From: Actinomycetota bacterium
GTDB taxonomy: Bacteria > Actinomycetota > Acidimicrobiia > Spongiisociales > UBA5794
Assembly: GCA_003648875.1 (NCBI GenBank)
Contig: QMQC01000101.1
Span: forward strand, 1-6,682
DNA length: 6,682 nucleotides
Direction of reading: 5' to 3'
The notes below the pieces were generated by a model that ran no database searches, had not been told where the DNA came from, and saw only the letters and a list, made by a program, of their open reading frames with translations. A program made the position numbers and the translations under genes. This document shows, piece by piece, positions 5,944-6,682 of the stretch. Numbering within the stretch: position 1 is the first letter of the stretch; the number at the start of each line of letters is the position of its first letter.

Positions 5944-6623
5944 GTCGTGGGGTCGACGAGCCGGATGCCGACGCCTCTGCGCGTGTGGATGTATCTCGGT
6001 TCGGCAGCGGACTCGCCGAGTTCCTTGCGCAGCCATGAGATGTGAACATCGACGGTCTTGTCTGCACCGCCGTATGGCTGGCGCCACACCTCGGCGAGGA
6101 GCTCGCGCTTGCTTATCAGCTTTCCGGGACGGTTGGCGAGATATGCAAGGAGATCGAAGGCACGAGCCGTCAGGTCGAGTTCGCGATCATCGAGGGTTGC
6201 CTCATGCGCATCGAGGTCCAGCCGCAACCCAGCCACCGTGATCGTGCCCTCTTCGGATGCGTCGCTCGTTCGTCGAAGCACGGCACGGATTCGTGCTGCT
6301 AGATGATCAGCCGAGAATGGTTTGATGACATAATCGTCTGCGCCCGCATCCAGGACGCTGATGATGTCAGCCTCATCGTCACGCGCAGTGGCAACAACCA
6401 CTGGTACCTGCTTGACAGCGCGGATCATCCTCAGAGCTTCCGTACCGTCCAGATCAGGCCAACCGAGATCCAGCACGATCACATCGAAGTCACCTGAGAC
6501 AGCCTGCTCAACCCCGTCGATCGCCCTGGCCACTGTCTGGACGTCGTAACCGCGTTCGGACAAACGGGTCGCAAGTGATTCGCGAATCCGCTGTTCATCT
6601 TCGATGATAAGAATCGATGGCAT
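5940..6623 (-). CDS. OmpR/PhoB-family response regulator of the same two-component pair
   Basis: The 227-residue protein is a standard winged-helix transcription regulator. The receiver (3-117) has E8-D9 in the acidic pocket, phosphoacceptor D52 in VIVLDLGWPDLDG, T79 in VVATAR, and K101-P102 in DDYVIKPF. All key residues are present. A short linker leads to a winged helix-turn-helix (about 130-225), including LTARAFDLLAYLANRPG, ISKRELLAEVW, and recognition helix TVDVHISWLRKELG, ending in the hairpin RGVGIRLVDP. ATG 6623 is chosen because the receiver's first strand (PSILIIEDE) follows directly; TTG 6641 or GTG 6629 would add only a few residues. It lacks a properly spaced ribosome binding site (GGGTGGA abuts the ATG) and may be translated from a leaderless mRNA. 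The gene is first in a two-gene operon with the kinase. Target genes cannot be inferred. Confidence 0.95.
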   Translation of the reverse strand: MPSILIIEDEQRIRESLATRLSERGYDVQTVARAIDGVEQAVSGDFDVIVLDLGWPDLDGTEALRMIRAVKQVPVVVATARDDEADIISVLDAGADDYVIKPFSADHLAARIRAVLRRTSDASEEGTITVAGLRLDLDAHEATLDDRELDLTARAFDLLAYLANRPGKLISKRELLAEVWRQPYGGADKTVDVHISWLRKELGESAAEPRYIHTRRGVGIRLVDPTT

Positions 6624-6631
6624 GTCCACCC

Positions 6632-6637
6632 ACGATA
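6632..6637 (-). promoter_or_regulatory. Possible -10 element of the two-component operon
   Basis: On the minus strand TATCGT fits TANNNT and lies 8 bases before the ATG at 6623. That is the spacing expected if transcription starts at or next to the start codon, and it would account for the missing ribosome binding site. No clear -35 box is seen in the 45 bases upstream that remain in the window. Confidence 0.3.
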
Positions 6638-6682
6638 CCAACCGGTGCGATTGGAGCCAGGCGGTTTAGTGAACCGATGACC

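Noticed and set aside
5624..6241. Plus-strand open frame of 205 codons across the kinase-regulator junction
   Set aside because: It is antisense to two well-supported genes, Arg/Ser-rich and without domain features.

Overview
The window looks like chromosomal DNA from a moderately high-GC bacterium, most likely an actinobacterium. The pointers are the actinobacterial style of the histidine kinase (H-box reading HRLRTP), possible leaderless promoters, GTG/ATG starts and GC-rich third positions. Class-level placement, for example Acidimicrobiia, would be a guess.

Layout. (1) 1-852, minus strand: the N-terminal 284 residues of a phytoene-dehydrogenase-like FAD oxidoreductase that runs off the left edge. 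(2) 853-1394: a divergent intergenic stretch holding a probable 47-residue single-span membrane protein (1055-1198) and a good sigma70-type promoter with a 12-bp palindrome ahead of the next gene. (3) 1395-2909, plus: an intact CoA-acylating methylmalonate-semialdehyde dehydrogenase (mmsA/iolA type), apparently monocistronic. (4) 2910-4650: a patchy, partly decayed region. It holds a Cache-type sensor fragment with one membrane helix (plus), a frameshifted C-terminal fragment that looks like an IS256-family transposase (minus), one intact orphan response regulator with a receiver plus a C-terminal helix-turn-helix (plus, 3684-4340), and the C-terminal half of an Rcp1-like response regulator (minus). 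(5) 4651-6623, minus: an intact two-component operon, an OmpR/PhoB-type regulator followed by its membrane histidine kinase, joined by a 4-base GTGA overlap.

How the genes fit together. mmsA would feed valine, inositol or pyrimidine breakdown products into propionyl-CoA or acetyl-CoA, independently of its neighbours as far as the sequence shows. The minus-strand operon is a complete membrane-to-DNA signalling pair. Between them, the debris of at least two further signalling proteins and a mobile element suggests an older phosphorelay locus that was broken up. The surviving orphan regulator is the most unusual item: it keeps the phosphoacceptor Asp but has Met where receivers have a near-invariant Lys, and it carries an HTH tail that is not one of the usual response-regulator output domains.
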